Assembly (NCBI GenBank): GCA_009842675.1
Contig: VYEX01000077.1
Location: 57,147 to 121,146, forward strand
Direction: 5' to 3'
DNA from: Acidimicrobiia bacterium
GTDB lineage: Bacteria > Actinomycetota > Acidimicrobiia > Acidimicrobiales > Bin134
Length of the DNA stretch: 64,000 bases
A program made the translations under genes and the position numbers. The notes below the pieces were generated by a model. It saw only the letters and a program-made list of their open reading frames with translations, ran no database searches and was not told the origin of the DNA. Shown piece by piece: positions 1 to 8,639 of this stretch. Position 1 is the stretch's first letter, and each line of letters begins with the position of its first letter.

Positions 1-315
1 CACCACATCAGGGCGGTTCTTCTTCAGTGTTCGCATTGGAGACCAATACCTTGATCCTGCCTTGGTTCTGTCATCGGGGCGCGTGCGGCTGGTACCCCAT
101 GGTGAGGCCGTTGGCCGCGGTCGGCTTCCTGCGTAGTAAGACGCCCAGACCAATTTGCGGCCGGACCACTAGGGTTCGAGGCCGTCGTCCGGCTATCGTT
201 GTTCCCGGCCTGAAAGCAGTTTCCGGCCGTAGACAAATTCCGCCCGGGGCATCCCACGGTCGCCAATTGGTGCTGACCCCGGGTCTCGATGAACCGCTGG
301 GAGAGGAGAAACACC
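1..315. other. Upstream region and putative structured 5' leader of rpsB
   Basis: I see no convincing gene here; the open frames on both strands look like noise. The stretch before rpsB holds a GC-rich stem of 7 perfect pairs, CCCGGGG (243-249) with CCCCGGG (277-283), whose loop contains CCAATTGG. Many bacteria regulate rpsB-tsf through a 5' leader bound by S2, so a structured leader is reasonable, but I do not recognise a named Rfam motif. A TAGGGT hexamer at 170-175 could be a -10 box, but its -35 is weak. Positions 136-167 are one copy of a 32-bp repeat found again at 34207-34238. The ribosome binding site GGGAGAGGAG lies just before the rpsB ATG. Confidence 0.4.
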
Positions 316-1332
316 ATGGCGCCAGTCGTGACGATGCGTCAGCTGCTCGATGCTGGAGTCCACTTCGGACACCAGACCCGCCGTTGGAATCCGAAAATGC
401 AGAGGTTCATTTTCGGTGAGCGCAACGGCATCTACATCATCGATCTGACCCAGACGCTCGCCCATATCGAGGCGGCCTACACCTTTGTTCGCGATCTGGT
501 GGCCAAAGGCGGCCAAGTGCTGTTTGTGGGAACCAAGAAGCAAGCCCAAGACAGCGTGCAGAGTTACGCCGAGCGTGTGGGCATGCCCTATGTGAATGAG
601 CGTTGGCTGGGTGGTCTCCTGACCAACTTCGAGACAATCTCCAAGCGCATGGGCAAGATGAAGGAATTCCAGCGGATGCGCAGTTCGGGCGAGCTTGACG
701 TGATGCCCAAGAAGGAGGCGTTGCTCATTTCCCGGGAGTTGGCGAAGCTTGAGCGCAACTTAAACGGCATTCGCGACCTGACTCGACCTCCCGATGCGGT
801 TTTCGTGCTCGACACGAAAAAGGAACACATCGCGGTAGCCGAGGCCAACAAGCTGAAGCTGCCGGTAATAGCCGTAGTGGACACCAATTGCGATCCCGAT
901 GTCATTCAATTCGTCATCCCTGGAAATGACGATGCGATCCGGTCAGGAGAGCTGATGTGCCGAATCATCAGCGATGCGGTGCTCGAAGGCCGCTTCATCG
1001 CACAGGGAAATGCCTCCGCCAAGTCTCAGCCGACGGAAGAGGCTCCGACGGAAGACGACACATCGGCCGCTCCCGCAGACGAAGCTCCGGCGGCTTCGGA
1101 GGCCGCTGCCGCAGAAGATTCCTCCGAGGTGGCGGAATCGCAGCCTGATGGGGACGCCCCGGCGGCTGCTGAGGCCGCTCCCGCAGACGAAGCTCCGGCG
1201 GCTTCGGAGGCCGCTGCCGCAGAAGATTCCTCCGAGGTGGCGGAATCGCAGCCTGATGGGGACGCCCCGGCGGCTGCGTCTGCCGAGCTAGCTGTTGATG
1301 CCGAATCGACCGAGCCCCAGGAGCAAGTGTGA
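316..1332 (+). CDS. rpsB: 30S ribosomal protein S2 with an extended acidic, Ala-rich tail
   Basis: Small-subunit protein S2. The S2 core is clear from [19 protein letters not shown] near the N terminus, then VGTKKQAQ and [14 protein letters not shown]. The chosen ATG has a strong GGGAGAGGAG box upstream. At 338 residues it is much longer than E. coli S2 (241). The excess is a C-terminal tail from about residue 232, rich in Ala, Glu, Asp, Ser and Pro. This tail contains a 36-residue unit present twice (from about residues 251 and 287). Acidic or Ala-rich S2 tails occur in actinobacteria, but an almost exact repeat at DNA level looks recent. It overlaps tsf by 4 nt (GTGA), so the two are probably translationally coupled. 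Confidence 0.97.
   Translation: MAPVVTMRQLLDAGVHFGHQTRRWNPKMQRFIFGERNGIYIIDLTQTLAHIEAAYTFVRDLVAKGGQVLFVGTKKQAQDSVQSYAERVGMPYVNERWLGGLLTNFETISKRMGKMKEFQRMRSSGELDVMPKKEALLISRELAKLERNLNGIRDLTRPPDAVFVLDTKKEHIAVAEANKLKLPVIAVVDTNCDPDVIQFVIPGNDDAIRSGELMCRIISDAVLEGRFIAQGNASAKSQPTEEAPTEDDTSAAPADEAPAASEAAAAEDSSEVAESQPDGDAPAAAEAAPADEAPAASEAAAAEDSSEVAESQPDGDAPAAASAELAVDAESTEPQEQV
1066..1277 (+). repeat. Perfect 104-bp direct repeat (108-bp period) inside the rpsB tail
   Basis: Positions 1066-1169 and 1174-1277 are identical over 104 bp, offset by 108 bp (36 codons), so the reading frame is kept. The encoded unit runs from about [12 protein letters not shown] to SQPDGDAP. Because even synonymous positions are unchanged, the duplication is recent or maintained by recombination. 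It adds 36 residues of disordered, acidic tail to S2. Confidence 0.95.
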
Positions 1333-2120
1333 GTTCGTTTACCGCCCAAGACGTCAAGGCCCTTCGCGATGCCACTGGCGCCGGAATGATGGACTGCAAG
1401 CGCGCCCTCACTGAGAATGAGGGCGACATGGAGGCCGCCACCCAATGGCTCCGCGAGAAGGGCATGGCCAAGGCTGCGGCCCGAGCAGATAGGGCCAGCG
1501 ACCAGGGAACAGTGGCCCTTGCCGCCGACGGTGAGGCTGCCGCCATCGTCGAGCTTCGCTGCGAGACAGATTTTTCCGCGAAGGCTGATGACTTCACCTC
1601 TATGGCTGAAGAGCTGGCCCAGCTGGTGCTGGCCGAGGGGGAAGACTCGGTGGAGTCTCGCAAGGCCGAGATCGAGGATCTCAGTCTGGCCAAGAAGGAG
1701 AATGTCCGGGTGGGCAAGGTGGTCAAGGTTCAGGCCGCTGATGGGAACATTCTGGACACCTACCTCCACACCCAGGACGGCCGGGGCACCAGTGCGGTTG
1801 TGGTGGAGGCCCGTGGCGTGAGTCAGGAGCTGGCCCATGAGATCGCCCTTCACATTGCCTTCGCCAAACCCTCGGTCTTGCACCGAGACGATGTCGACCC
1901 GGAAGAGGTGGAGAGGGAGCGCGTTGCGCTGACCGAGATGACCAAGGCCGAGGGCAAGCCTGAACAGGCCTGGGACAAGATCGTCACCGGCCGACTCAGG
2001 GCGTGGTACGCAGAGCGGGTGTTGCTGGAACAGGGCATGTTCGGGGAGAAGGAGACTGTGCAGTCCCGGTTGGGGGACGGCGAGATTGTCCGGTTCGAGC
2101 TGGCGGCTATCGGCAGTTAG
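1329..2120 (+). CDS. tsf: Elongation factor Ts
   Basis: EF-Ts, the guanine-nucleotide exchange factor for EF-Tu, 263 residues. The N-terminal UBA-like segment has the family signature [20 protein letters not shown] (about residues 8-27). The core signature [11 protein letters not shown] follows near residue 76, then [10 protein letters not shown] in the second half. The start is GTG inside the rpsB stop region (GTGA overlap of 4 nt), as expected for this conserved gene pair. Length is normal for the family. Its next neighbour, pyrH, starts 9 nt downstream, so rpsB-tsf-pyrH-frr form one operon. Confidence 0.97.
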   Translation: MSSFTAQDVKALRDATGAGMMDCKRALTENEGDMEAATQWLREKGMAKAAARADRASDQGTVALAADGEAAAIVELRCETDFSAKADDFTSMAEELAQLVLAEGEDSVESRKAEIEDLSLAKKENVRVGKVVKVQAADGNILDTYLHTQDGRGTSAVVVEARGVSQELAHEIALHIAFAKPSVLHRDDVDPEEVERERVALTEMTKAEGKPEQAWDKIVTGRLRAWYAERVLLEQGMFGEKETVQSRLGDGEIVRFELAAIGS

Positions 2121-2129
2121 CACAGACCC

Positions 2130-2870
2130 ATGACCAGCGAGCGCACCAAGAGGTCGGGCCGATGGGACCGAATCGTCTTGAAGCTCTCCGGCGAGGCCTT
2201 TGCCGGAGAGGCTGGATACGGCATTGACGGGGAAATCGCCGCGCAGATCGCCAGCGAGATCGTCAAGGTCAGGGCCGAGTTCGATGTAGATGTGGCCGTG
2301 GTGGTGGGCGGCGGGAACATCTGGCGGGGCATGACCGGAGCGGGCGCGGGAATGGACCGGGCCCAGGCCGACTACATGGGGATGCTGGCCACTGTCATCA
2401 ACGCGCTTGCGCTGCAAGACACCCTCGAAAGGCTCAATCAGCCCACTCGGGTGCAGACGGCCATCGGCATGGCCCAGGTTGCCGAGCCATACATCCGCCG
2501 CCGGGCAATTCGACACTTGGAAAAGGGTCGCGTGGTCATTTTCGCCGCTGGCACCGGCAATCCGTTCTTCACCACCGATACCGCAGCGGCGCTGCGAGCT
2601 GTGGAAATCGAGGCCGGAGTCCTCCTGAAGGGCACCCACAGCGGAACAGACGGGATTTATACCGCCGATCCTCGAACCGATCCCAATGCCGAGAAGCTCG
2701 ATGAAGTGCAGTACTTGGATGTGCTGTCCCAGGGCCTGAGGGCCATGGACAGCACCGCGGTCTCTTTGTGCATGGACAACAAGTTGCCCATCGTCGTGTT
2801 CGACCTCATGAAGCCGGGAAACGTAAGCGCCATACTCGACGGGCAGTTGATCGGTACTCTGGTGTCATGA
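2130..2870 (+). CDS. pyrH: Uridylate kinase (UMP kinase)
   Basis: Bacterial UMP kinase, phosphorylating UMP to UDP with ATP in pyrimidine nucleotide synthesis; a hexameric cytosolic enzyme of the amino-acid-kinase fold. Visible motifs: KLSGEAFAG near the N terminus (phosphate-binding Lys), [10 protein letters not shown] (glycine-rich loop) and [17 protein letters not shown] in the UMP-binding half. Its 246 residues match the family. It sits between tsf and frr in the standard order. Confidence 0.97.
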   Translation: MTSERTKRSGRWDRIVLKLSGEAFAGEAGYGIDGEIAAQIASEIVKVRAEFDVDVAVVVGGGNIWRGMTGAGAGMDRAQADYMGMLATVINALALQDTLERLNQPTRVQTAIGMAQVAEPYIRRRAIRHLEKGRVVIFAAGTGNPFFTTDTAAALRAVEIEAGVLLKGTHSGTDGIYTADPRTDPNAEKLDEVQYLDVLSQGLRAMDSTAVSLCMDNKLPIVVFDLMKPGNVSAILDGQLIGTLVS

Positions 2871-2894
2871 GGGATGCCCCAAGGCATCGAAATA

Positions 2895-3470
2895 ATGACA
2901 ACCGGCGATGAGTTGACCGATTTAGTGTTGGACGAAGCCGGTGGGCGCATGGACTCCGCCGTCCATCACACACGCCAGCAGTTCGCCTCCGTCAGAACCG
3001 GGCGGGCCTCTCCGGCGCTGTTCGAACGGTTTCTCGTGGAGTACTACGGCACCGAAGTCCCCTTGCAACAGCTGGCCAGCTTCAGCGTCCCCGAAGCGCA
3101 GTTGCTCGTCATCTCCCCGTTCGACAAGAGCTCCATATCGGCCATCGAAAGGGCCATCATTCAAGCCGACCTCGGGCTCAATCCCAGCAACGACGGCAAT
3201 GTTGTGAGGCTCACGTTCCCACCTCTGACCGAAGAGCGCCGCCGCGAGCTCGTCAGATTGGTCAAGCAGATGGCTGAAGAGGGGCGAGTGGCGATTCGAA
3301 ACACCCGCCGCAGCAGCCGCCACGACATCGACCAGCTCAGCAAAGACGGGGATGTCTCTGAGGACATCGCCGCCCGGACCGAGAAGGAGCTCGACCGGCT
3401 AACCCACGACCATGAGCAGCTAATAAATGATGCCTTGAGTGTCAAAGAACAAGAGCTGCTCGAGATCTAG
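2895..3470 (+). CDS. frr: Ribosome recycling factor
   Basis: RRF splits the post-termination ribosome together with EF-G. The protein has the family segments SVRTGRASPALFERFLVEYYG, then QLASFSVPEAQLLVISPFD, then NDGNVVRLTFPPLTEERRREL. The in-frame ATG at 2895 gives 191 residues (family about 185). An upstream ATG at 2874 would add seven residues but has a GA-rich box directly against it, which is too close. 2895 is therefore preferred, though not proven. Confidence 0.94.
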   Translation: MTTGDELTDLVLDEAGGRMDSAVHHTRQQFASVRTGRASPALFERFLVEYYGTEVPLQQLASFSVPEAQLLVISPFDKSSISAIERAIIQADLGLNPSNDGNVVRLTFPPLTEERRRELVRLVKQMAEEGRVAIRNTRRSSRHDIDQLSKDGDVSEDIAARTEKELDRLTHDHEQLINDALSVKEQELLEI

Positions 3471-3482
3471 CCTGGAGGGGCA

Positions 3483-4766
3483 GTGGACGACGACAATCCT
3501 TTCCAACGACCAAATGACCAGTTCGAAGAGGCGCCTGAAGACGATCAGGCCACCTTCTTGGACGATCTGACTTCCCTGTTCGACGAAGAAGAGGATGAGT
3601 CCGAACTTGCCGTTTGGGATGAACCTGCCGACACCGGCTCAGACGCCGACGAGGGCTGGGACAGCCTCACCGAGGCCGCGCCCCGGTGGCGCGAAGACTC
3701 GGACGAGCACACATTCGCCGACCTAGCTGATCCCGTTGGAGGCAGCCCAATTGATGTCGGCGGAGCAACCGAAGGGGCAAGCGTCTTCGAAGACCCTGAG
3801 CCCACTGAGGCGGTGGAGTTTCCCTCGGTGGACCGGGTGGATGAGGTGCTGTCTTTGGACGTAGCCGATTCTCCGTCCGTTGCAGAAATGCCGTCGCCCC
3901 TATCGGCACCGCATTCGACGGGTACCCACCCGAGGGCTACTGGCGCCAACGGCAACCTGATGAGGGCCGTTGTGGTCGGATTGCTGCTGGGCGGCATCGT
4001 GCTAGGCGCGATCGCTCTGGGAGAGCGAGTCACTCTTGCGGTGTTGGTCATCGCACTGCTCATCGCCGCGGCGGAGTGGTTCACCACGCTGCGCCATGCT
4101 GGCTATCAGCCCCCAACGCTGGTGGGATTCGCCGCGGTGGTTGCCCTGCCGATAGCCGCCTTTTGGCGGGGCGCCGACGGGATGGTGATGGTGTTGGTCT
4201 TCGCGCTGTTCGGAGCCGGGCTGTGGTATTTGGGCGGCATTGGCCGCGACCGTCCGCTGGCCAATCTCGGGGTCACCCTGCTGGGCATCACCTATATCGG
4301 AGTCACCGGGGCGTTCGGCGGGCTCCTGCTGGACAACCCGGATGGAGCGGAACTAGTGCTGAGCGCGGTGATCTTGACCGTGGCCCACGACGTGGGGGCT
4401 TTCGCCGTCGGGCGGGCCGCAGGCCGCACGCCGTTGTCGAAGTCCAGTCCGAACAAGACGGTCGAGGGTTTGATCGGCGGCACGATTCTCACCATCGCAG
4501 TCGCATTGGTGTTCATCTCCATTCTGGAGATCGGCCCCTTTGGGGAAGAGCCTGGGTCGCGCTCCGATGGCGTCATCCTGGGCATCGTGATTGCCGCAGT
4601 TGCCCCGCTTTCCGATCTTCTGGAGTCGGCTCTCAAACGTGACCTCGGCGTCAAGGACATGGGATCTTTGCTGCCCGGCCATGGAGGCATGCTGGATCGG
4701 ATTGACGCCCTGCTCTTCGTTCTGCCGGCCACCTACTTCACCGCTCTCATGCTTGGGGTGATCTGA
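3483..4766 (+). CDS. cdsA: Phosphatidate cytidylyltransferase with a long acidic N-terminal extension
   Basis: Makes CDP-diacylglycerol from phosphatidate and CTP, the branch point to phosphatidylglycerol and related lipids; a multi-pass membrane enzyme. The C terminus carries the CDS signature HGGMLDRIDALLFVLPATY (about residues 400-418), and a run of hydrophobic segments starts near residue 160. The first 155 or so residues are hydrophilic, rich in Asp and Glu and probably disordered, making the protein 427 residues instead of about 270-300. The GTG start has GGAGGGG just upstream. Such cytosolic extensions occur in actinobacterial CdsA. The pgsA gene at 32.4 kb uses the product. Confidence 0.93.
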   Translation: MDDDNPFQRPNDQFEEAPEDDQATFLDDLTSLFDEEEDESELAVWDEPADTGSDADEGWDSLTEAAPRWREDSDEHTFADLADPVGGSPIDVGGATEGASVFEDPEPTEAVEFPSVDRVDEVLSLDVADSPSVAEMPSPLSAPHSTGTHPRATGANGNLMRAVVVGLLLGGIVLGAIALGERVTLAVLVIALLIAAAEWFTTLRHAGYQPPTLVGFAAVVALPIAAFWRGADGMVMVLVFALFGAGLWYLGGIGRDRPLANLGVTLLGITYIGVTGAFGGLLLDNPDGAELVLSAVILTVAHDVGAFAVGRAAGRTPLSKSSPNKTVEGLIGGTILTIAVALVFISILEIGPFGEEPGSRSDGVILGIVIAAVAPLSDLLESALKRDLGVKDMGSLLPGHGGMLDRIDALLFVLPATYFTALMLGVI

Positions 4767-4796
4767 GCTTCCGGTCTATACCGACGTGATTCGCTC

Positions 4797-5972
4797 ATGA
4801 CCTCCCTGTCTTTGCTTGGTTCCACTGGCTCAATCGGCGTTCAGACGCTGGACGTGATTCGGGCCGAATCCGAGGCCTGGGACGTGGTGGCTCTGGGTGC
4901 GGGACGCTCAATCGAGCAATTGGTGGTCCAAGCCCGAGAATTTCGCCCCCGCATTGTGGTGGTCGGCGATGACGGTCTGGTTCCCGAAGTACAGGAGGCA
5001 CTGCCAGGGGTGACCGTGGCCAGTGGCTCAAAAGCACTAGCCGAGGCAGCCGCCATGGGGGAGGTGGTGGTCAACGGTGTTGTCGGTTTCGCCGGTCTGC
5101 CGGTGACGCTTGCCGCCCTGGAGAATGGTCGACGCCTGGCACTGGCCAACAAGGAGTCGCTGATCGCCGCTGGCCCGGTAGTCCAGCGGGCCCGGCAGAC
5201 CTCCGGCGCCGAGCTGTTGCCAGTGGACAGCGAGCACTGCGCGGTCCACCAGTGCCTGCGGGCCAACGATGTGTTCACCACCGAAGCGGGAATGGAGCGC
5301 GTTCATCGCATAGTGCTCACCGCCAGCGGCGGGCCGTTCCGGGGCCGAACGAGGAGCGAGTTGGCCGATGTGACCGTGGAGCACGCGTTGGCCCACCCCA
5401 CCTGGAGCATGGGCCCCAAGATCACGGTGGACTCCTCCACGCTGATGAACAAGGGCTTGGAAGTGATCGAGGCCAACGAGCTGTTCGGAATGGGGTATGA
5501 CCGCATCGAGGTGGTGATCCATCCCCAGTCGGTGGTCCATTCCATGGTGGAGTACACCGATGGCGCCACTATCGCCCAGCTCTCCCTGCCCGACATGCGG
5601 CTGTGCATTGGTTACGCCATGGCCTATCCCGACCGCATTGCCACGCCATTTGGCCGCATCGACTGGGCGGAGCTGCGCCGCTTGGATTTCGAGCCCCCCG
5701 ACACCGAGGCGTTTCCCTGTCTGGAGTTGGCCTACACCGCCGGGCGCATGGGCGAGACTGCACCCGCTTTGCTGAATGCGGCCAACGAGGTGGCCGTGCA
5801 GGCTTTTCTCGATGAGCGGATACGATGGACAGCAATTCCCGAGATTCTGGAGACGGTCTTAGGCGACCACGACGGCACCGAGGCCGACTCCCTGGAGGCG
5901 GTCATGGAGATCGACGGCAAAGCCCGAGCCGCGGCCGAGCGAGTCGTCGTTAGCCAATCCGACCGCACTTAG
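4797..5972 (+). CDS. dxr: 1-deoxy-D-xylulose 5-phosphate reductoisomerase
   Basis: Second step of the MEP isoprenoid route: DXP to MEP with NADPH and a divalent metal. Motifs: the Rossmann loop GSTGSIGVQTLDVI at residues 7-20, LANKESLIAAG, the metal-site segment VDSEHCAVHQC, and STLMNKGLEVIEA with the substrate-binding Lys. 391 residues is standard. dxr, rseP and ispG lie together, an arrangement widely conserved in actinobacteria. ispG is a later MEP-pathway enzyme. Confidence 0.97.
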   Translation: MTSLSLLGSTGSIGVQTLDVIRAESEAWDVVALGAGRSIEQLVVQAREFRPRIVVVGDDGLVPEVQEALPGVTVASGSKALAEAAAMGEVVVNGVVGFAGLPVTLAALENGRRLALANKESLIAAGPVVQRARQTSGAELLPVDSEHCAVHQCLRANDVFTTEAGMERVHRIVLTASGGPFRGRTRSELADVTVEHALAHPTWSMGPKITVDSSTLMNKGLEVIEANELFGMGYDRIEVVIHPQSVVHSMVEYTDGATIAQLSLPDMRLCIGYAMAYPDRIATPFGRIDWAELRRLDFEPPDTEAFPCLELAYTAGRMGETAPALLNAANEVAVQAFLDERIRWTAIPEILETVLGDHDGTEADSLEAVMEIDGKARAAAERVVVSQSDRT

Positions 5973-5975
5973 TCG

Positions 5976-7289
5976 ATGACCTTCCATCAAGTCGGCTCCT
6001 CGGGGAGCGGTCAGCCTCCGGCGACCCCGCTCGGCAATTTGAGGGCATCGCGCGAGGGTTGGGGAGGTTTGATGCTGGTGGTCGGCCTGCTTGCCCTAGT
6101 GCAGGTGTTCTGGGGACTTCCGATGCTCATCGTCGTGCTGGCCGTTATTGGCATGATCTTCCTGCACGAGATGGGCCACTTTGTCGCCGCCCGGGCGGCG
6201 GGCATGAGTGTCACCGAGTTCTTCTTGGGATTTGGACCCCGCCTGTGGTCTGTCCGCCGGGGCGAGACCGTCTACGGCATCAAGGCAATACCGGCCGGGG
6301 CCTATGTGCGGATCATCGGGATGAACAATCTGGAGGAAGTTCCCCCGGCCGACGAACACCGCACCTATCGCAGCAAGCCTTACTGGAGGCGGATGTCGGT
6401 GGCCGTGGCCGGTTCGACCGTGCATTTTCTACTGGCGCTGGTTCTGATCTTCTCCTTCCTGGTTATTGGTGGCAAGCACGAAGACGTACCCTCTCCGGAT
6501 TGGACGGTGAACTTCGTGGCTCCAGGTTCACCGGCCGAGGGGGCGGGGCTGCTGCCGGGCGACCGCATTGTGTCGGTCGACGACAGTCCGGTCGCCACCA
6601 TGAGCGAGATGGTGGTGGTATTGCCCGAACCGGGTACCCCGGTGAGCTTGGGGGTAGACAGGGGAGGCGAAGAACTCGTCCGCACGCTGACACTTAGCAC
6701 TCATCCTGATGACTCCAATAAGGGATTCATCGGCATCTCGTCTGCTTCAGCCTGGTCGCGTCATCAGGTAGAAGTCGGATACTTTGAGGCCGTTCCTGAG
6801 ACACTGGATGAATTCGGTTTCCTGGTCAAGGAATCAGTCTTCGGCATCGGCAGATTCTTCTCCCCCAGCGGTCTCAGTGAATTCTTCCGCGATGTTGCCG
6901 ACGAACCAGCCCAGCAGGGCACTGCTCCAGCTGGGGGAGGGTTCACTACGGCGGTGCCCGCCGACGACGGCGACCGAGTGGTCTCGATCTTCGGCGCGCT
7001 CAAGATCGGCGCTGACCTCACCGAGAATGGCTACGGGAATCTGCTGCTGTTCTTAGCTCTGTTGAATGTGTTCATTGGGGTCTTCAACATGATCCCGCTT
7101 CTTCCCTTTGATGGCGGCCATGTAGTGATCGCCACCTACGAGCGCCTGCGGTCCTGGCGAGGCCGTCGATACAGCGCCGACGTCTCCAAGATGGTGCCGG
7201 TGGCCTACGCCGTGATCTTGATTCTGGCCTTTGTCTTCATCGGGTCGGTATATCTCGACTTCACCGATCCGGTAGAGATTCCGAGTTGA
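5976..7289 (+). CDS. rseP: Site-2 zinc metalloprotease, RseP/RasP family
   Basis: Intramembrane protease that cleaves transmembrane anti-sigma factors and signal-peptide remnants. The zinc motif HEMGH is at residues 64-68 in the first hydrophobic segment. A PDZ domain occupies about residues 165-240 (GSPAEGAGLLPGDRIVSVDD). The second metal motif, FDGGH in NMIPLLPFDGGH near residue 380, supplies the third ligand (usually LDGGH). There are three or more membrane helices. 437 residues is typical. The ATG lies 4 nt after the dxr stop, so the two genes are co-transcribed. The substrate in this organism cannot be told from the window. Confidence 0.94.
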   Translation: MTFHQVGSSGSGQPPATPLGNLRASREGWGGLMLVVGLLALVQVFWGLPMLIVVLAVIGMIFLHEMGHFVAARAAGMSVTEFFLGFGPRLWSVRRGETVYGIKAIPAGAYVRIIGMNNLEEVPPADEHRTYRSKPYWRRMSVAVAGSTVHFLLALVLIFSFLVIGGKHEDVPSPDWTVNFVAPGSPAEGAGLLPGDRIVSVDDSPVATMSEMVVVLPEPGTPVSLGVDRGGEELVRTLTLSTHPDDSNKGFIGISSASAWSRHQVEVGYFEAVPETLDEFGFLVKESVFGIGRFFSPSGLSEFFRDVADEPAQQGTAPAGGGFTTAVPADDGDRVVSIFGALKIGADLTENGYGNLLLFLALLNVFIGVFNMIPLLPFDGGHVVIATYERLRSWRGRRYSADVSKMVPVAYAVILILAFVFIGSVYLDFTDPVEIPS

Positions 7290-7349
7290 GCAACGTGATG
7301 GGCTCTAACAATTGCGAACGCCACGCGGCGGGCGTGCCAAGCTGAGGGC

Positions 7350-8573
7350 ATGGAAGTAGAGGCAGCTTTCGAGCGGCGTCCAACCCGCCAGATCCATGTG
7401 GGCGATGTAGCCGTCGGCGGCGGCGCGCCCATCACTGTCCAGTCCATGACCATTACTCGCACTGCTGATGTCGAGGGCACCCTTCAGCAGATATACGCCC
7501 TGGCTGCGGCGGGGGCCGACATTGTCCGCTGCACCTGCAATGAGATCGAGGCCGCCGAGGGGCTGGCCCAGATCGTGCCCCGCTCACCAGTGCCAATCGT
7601 GGCCGACATTCACCACCAGTACCGCATGGCGCTGGCCGCGCTGGACGCCGGCGTCCAGTGCCTGAGGCTGAATCCGGGGAATATCCGCAAGCCCGAGCAC
7701 ATCCAAGCGGTGGCCTCAGAGTGCCGGGATCGAGGAGTTCCCATTCGCATCGGCGTGAACGGGGGATCACTGCACCCCGATCTCTACCGAAAGCACGGAG
7801 ACCGGGTTACCCCGGAAGCCATGGTGGAGTCGGCCCAGATGGAGCTCGACTACTTCCGGGAAGTGGACTTCGACGATGTCAAGATCTCGGTCAAGGCATC
7901 CAGCGTGCCTTTGATGATCGAGGCCTACCGACAGTTGTCCGAAGTTACCGACCATCCCCTGCACCTCGGGGTGACCGAAGCGGGGCCGCCCCCGGTGGGA
8001 TTGATCAAATCCACGGCGGGCATCGGCACTCTCTTGGCCGAGGGCATCGGCGACACCATCCGCTACAGCCTCACCGCCGATCCGGTGCAAGAGGCCAAGG
8101 CTGGCCGCCAGCTCCTTGAGTCCATGGGGCTGCGGGAGCGAAAGAACGTGGACTTGATCGCCTGCCCGAGCTGCGGTCGGGCCGAGATCGACGTCTACGC
8201 AGTGGCAGAGCAGGCCTTGGAAGCGTTCGGCGACCGGGAGATCCCCCTGCAAGTGGCCGTCATGGGCTGTGTGGTAAACGGACCCGGCGAGGCGCGCGAC
8301 GCCGACATCGGCATCGCGGCCGGCAACAAGCGGGGTCACCTATTCGTAAAGGGCCGCAACGTGGCCGTGGTGGCTGAGGAAGAAATGGTGTCCGCCCTGG
8401 TGGAGTGGGCGGAGCTCATTCACGAGCACGGGGCCGAGGCCGCGCTGGAAAAGGCCGACACAGTGGCCGCGGCGCGAGAAGCCGAGCGGGACCGGAGTCG
8501 CCTGCTGGCCGAGCAGGGCGAGGATGCGAATCAGGCGGGCAAGAAGATCGAGCTGATCCGCAAAAGAGCTTGA
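7350..8573 (+). CDS. ispG: 4-hydroxy-3-methylbut-2-enyl diphosphate synthase (GcpE)
   Basis: Penultimate MEP-pathway enzyme, a [4Fe-4S] protein converting MEcPP to HMBPP. The barrel domain contains the RLNPGN motif and KISVKASSVP. The cluster cysteines are in CPSCGR (residues 272-275) and near residue 307 in GCVVNGPGEA. The C terminus continues past the usual end by about 60 Ala/Glu/Arg-rich residues, ending IELIRKRA. The last 29 nt of this gene, with the start of proS, are duplicated immediately downstream (see the micro-ORF entry). The ATG has a TGAGGG box. Confidence 0.96.
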   Translation: MEVEAAFERRPTRQIHVGDVAVGGGAPITVQSMTITRTADVEGTLQQIYALAAAGADIVRCTCNEIEAAEGLAQIVPRSPVPIVADIHHQYRMALAALDAGVQCLRLNPGNIRKPEHIQAVASECRDRGVPIRIGVNGGSLHPDLYRKHGDRVTPEAMVESAQMELDYFREVDFDDVKISVKASSVPLMIEAYRQLSEVTDHPLHLGVTEAGPPPVGLIKSTAGIGTLLAEGIGDTIRYSLTADPVQEAKAGRQLLESMGLRERKNVDLIACPSCGRAEIDVYAVAEQALEAFGDREIPLQVAVMGCVVNGPGEARDADIGIAAGNKRGHLFVKGRNVAVVAEEEMVSALVEWAELIHEHGAEAALEKADTVAAAREAERDRSRLLAEQGEDANQAGKKIELIRKRA

Positions 8574-8639
8574 ACATGGCGGACAAGGCAAATGAGGAGA
8601 TCGAGATGAACCGCGGGAGAGCGTGAGCATGGCCGACAA
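8545..8639 (+). repeat. Degenerate tandem duplication of the ispG end / proS start junction
   Basis: Positions 8545-8586 and 8598-8639 align without gaps at 34 of 42 bases, offset 53 bp. Each copy contains the sequence for an IE-x-x-R-x-RA C terminus, a TGA stop, a few bases and an ATGGC start encoding MADK. Copy 1 is the true ispG terminus; copy 2 precedes the true proS start. Confidence 0.8.
8576..8626 (+). CDS. Chimeric micro-ORF between ispG and proS (16 residues)
   Basis: Encodes MADKANEEIEMNRGRA. The first four residues equal the ProRS start MADK, and the end IEMNRGRA matches the IspG C terminus IELIRKRA. This is what a tandem duplication of a stop/start junction must produce. It starts 2 nt after the ispG stop and its stop codon overlaps an alternative proS GTG (8623), so it could pass ribosomes from ispG to proS. 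Whether the peptide is made is unknown. The eleven aligned terminal codons keep the frame and largely the residues, which is compatible with recent origin or with weak constraint. Confidence 0.4.
   Translation: MADKANEEIEMNRGRA

Noticed and set aside
12..300. Open frames upstream of rpsB on both strands
   Set aside because: They overlap each other and a leader-like region, lack ribosome sites and have no recognisable composition or motif.
1026..2639. Large minus-strand ORF over rpsB, tsf and pyrH
   Set aside because: Frame antisense to three firmly identified genes in GC-rich DNA; His/Gly/Leu-rich translation without motifs.
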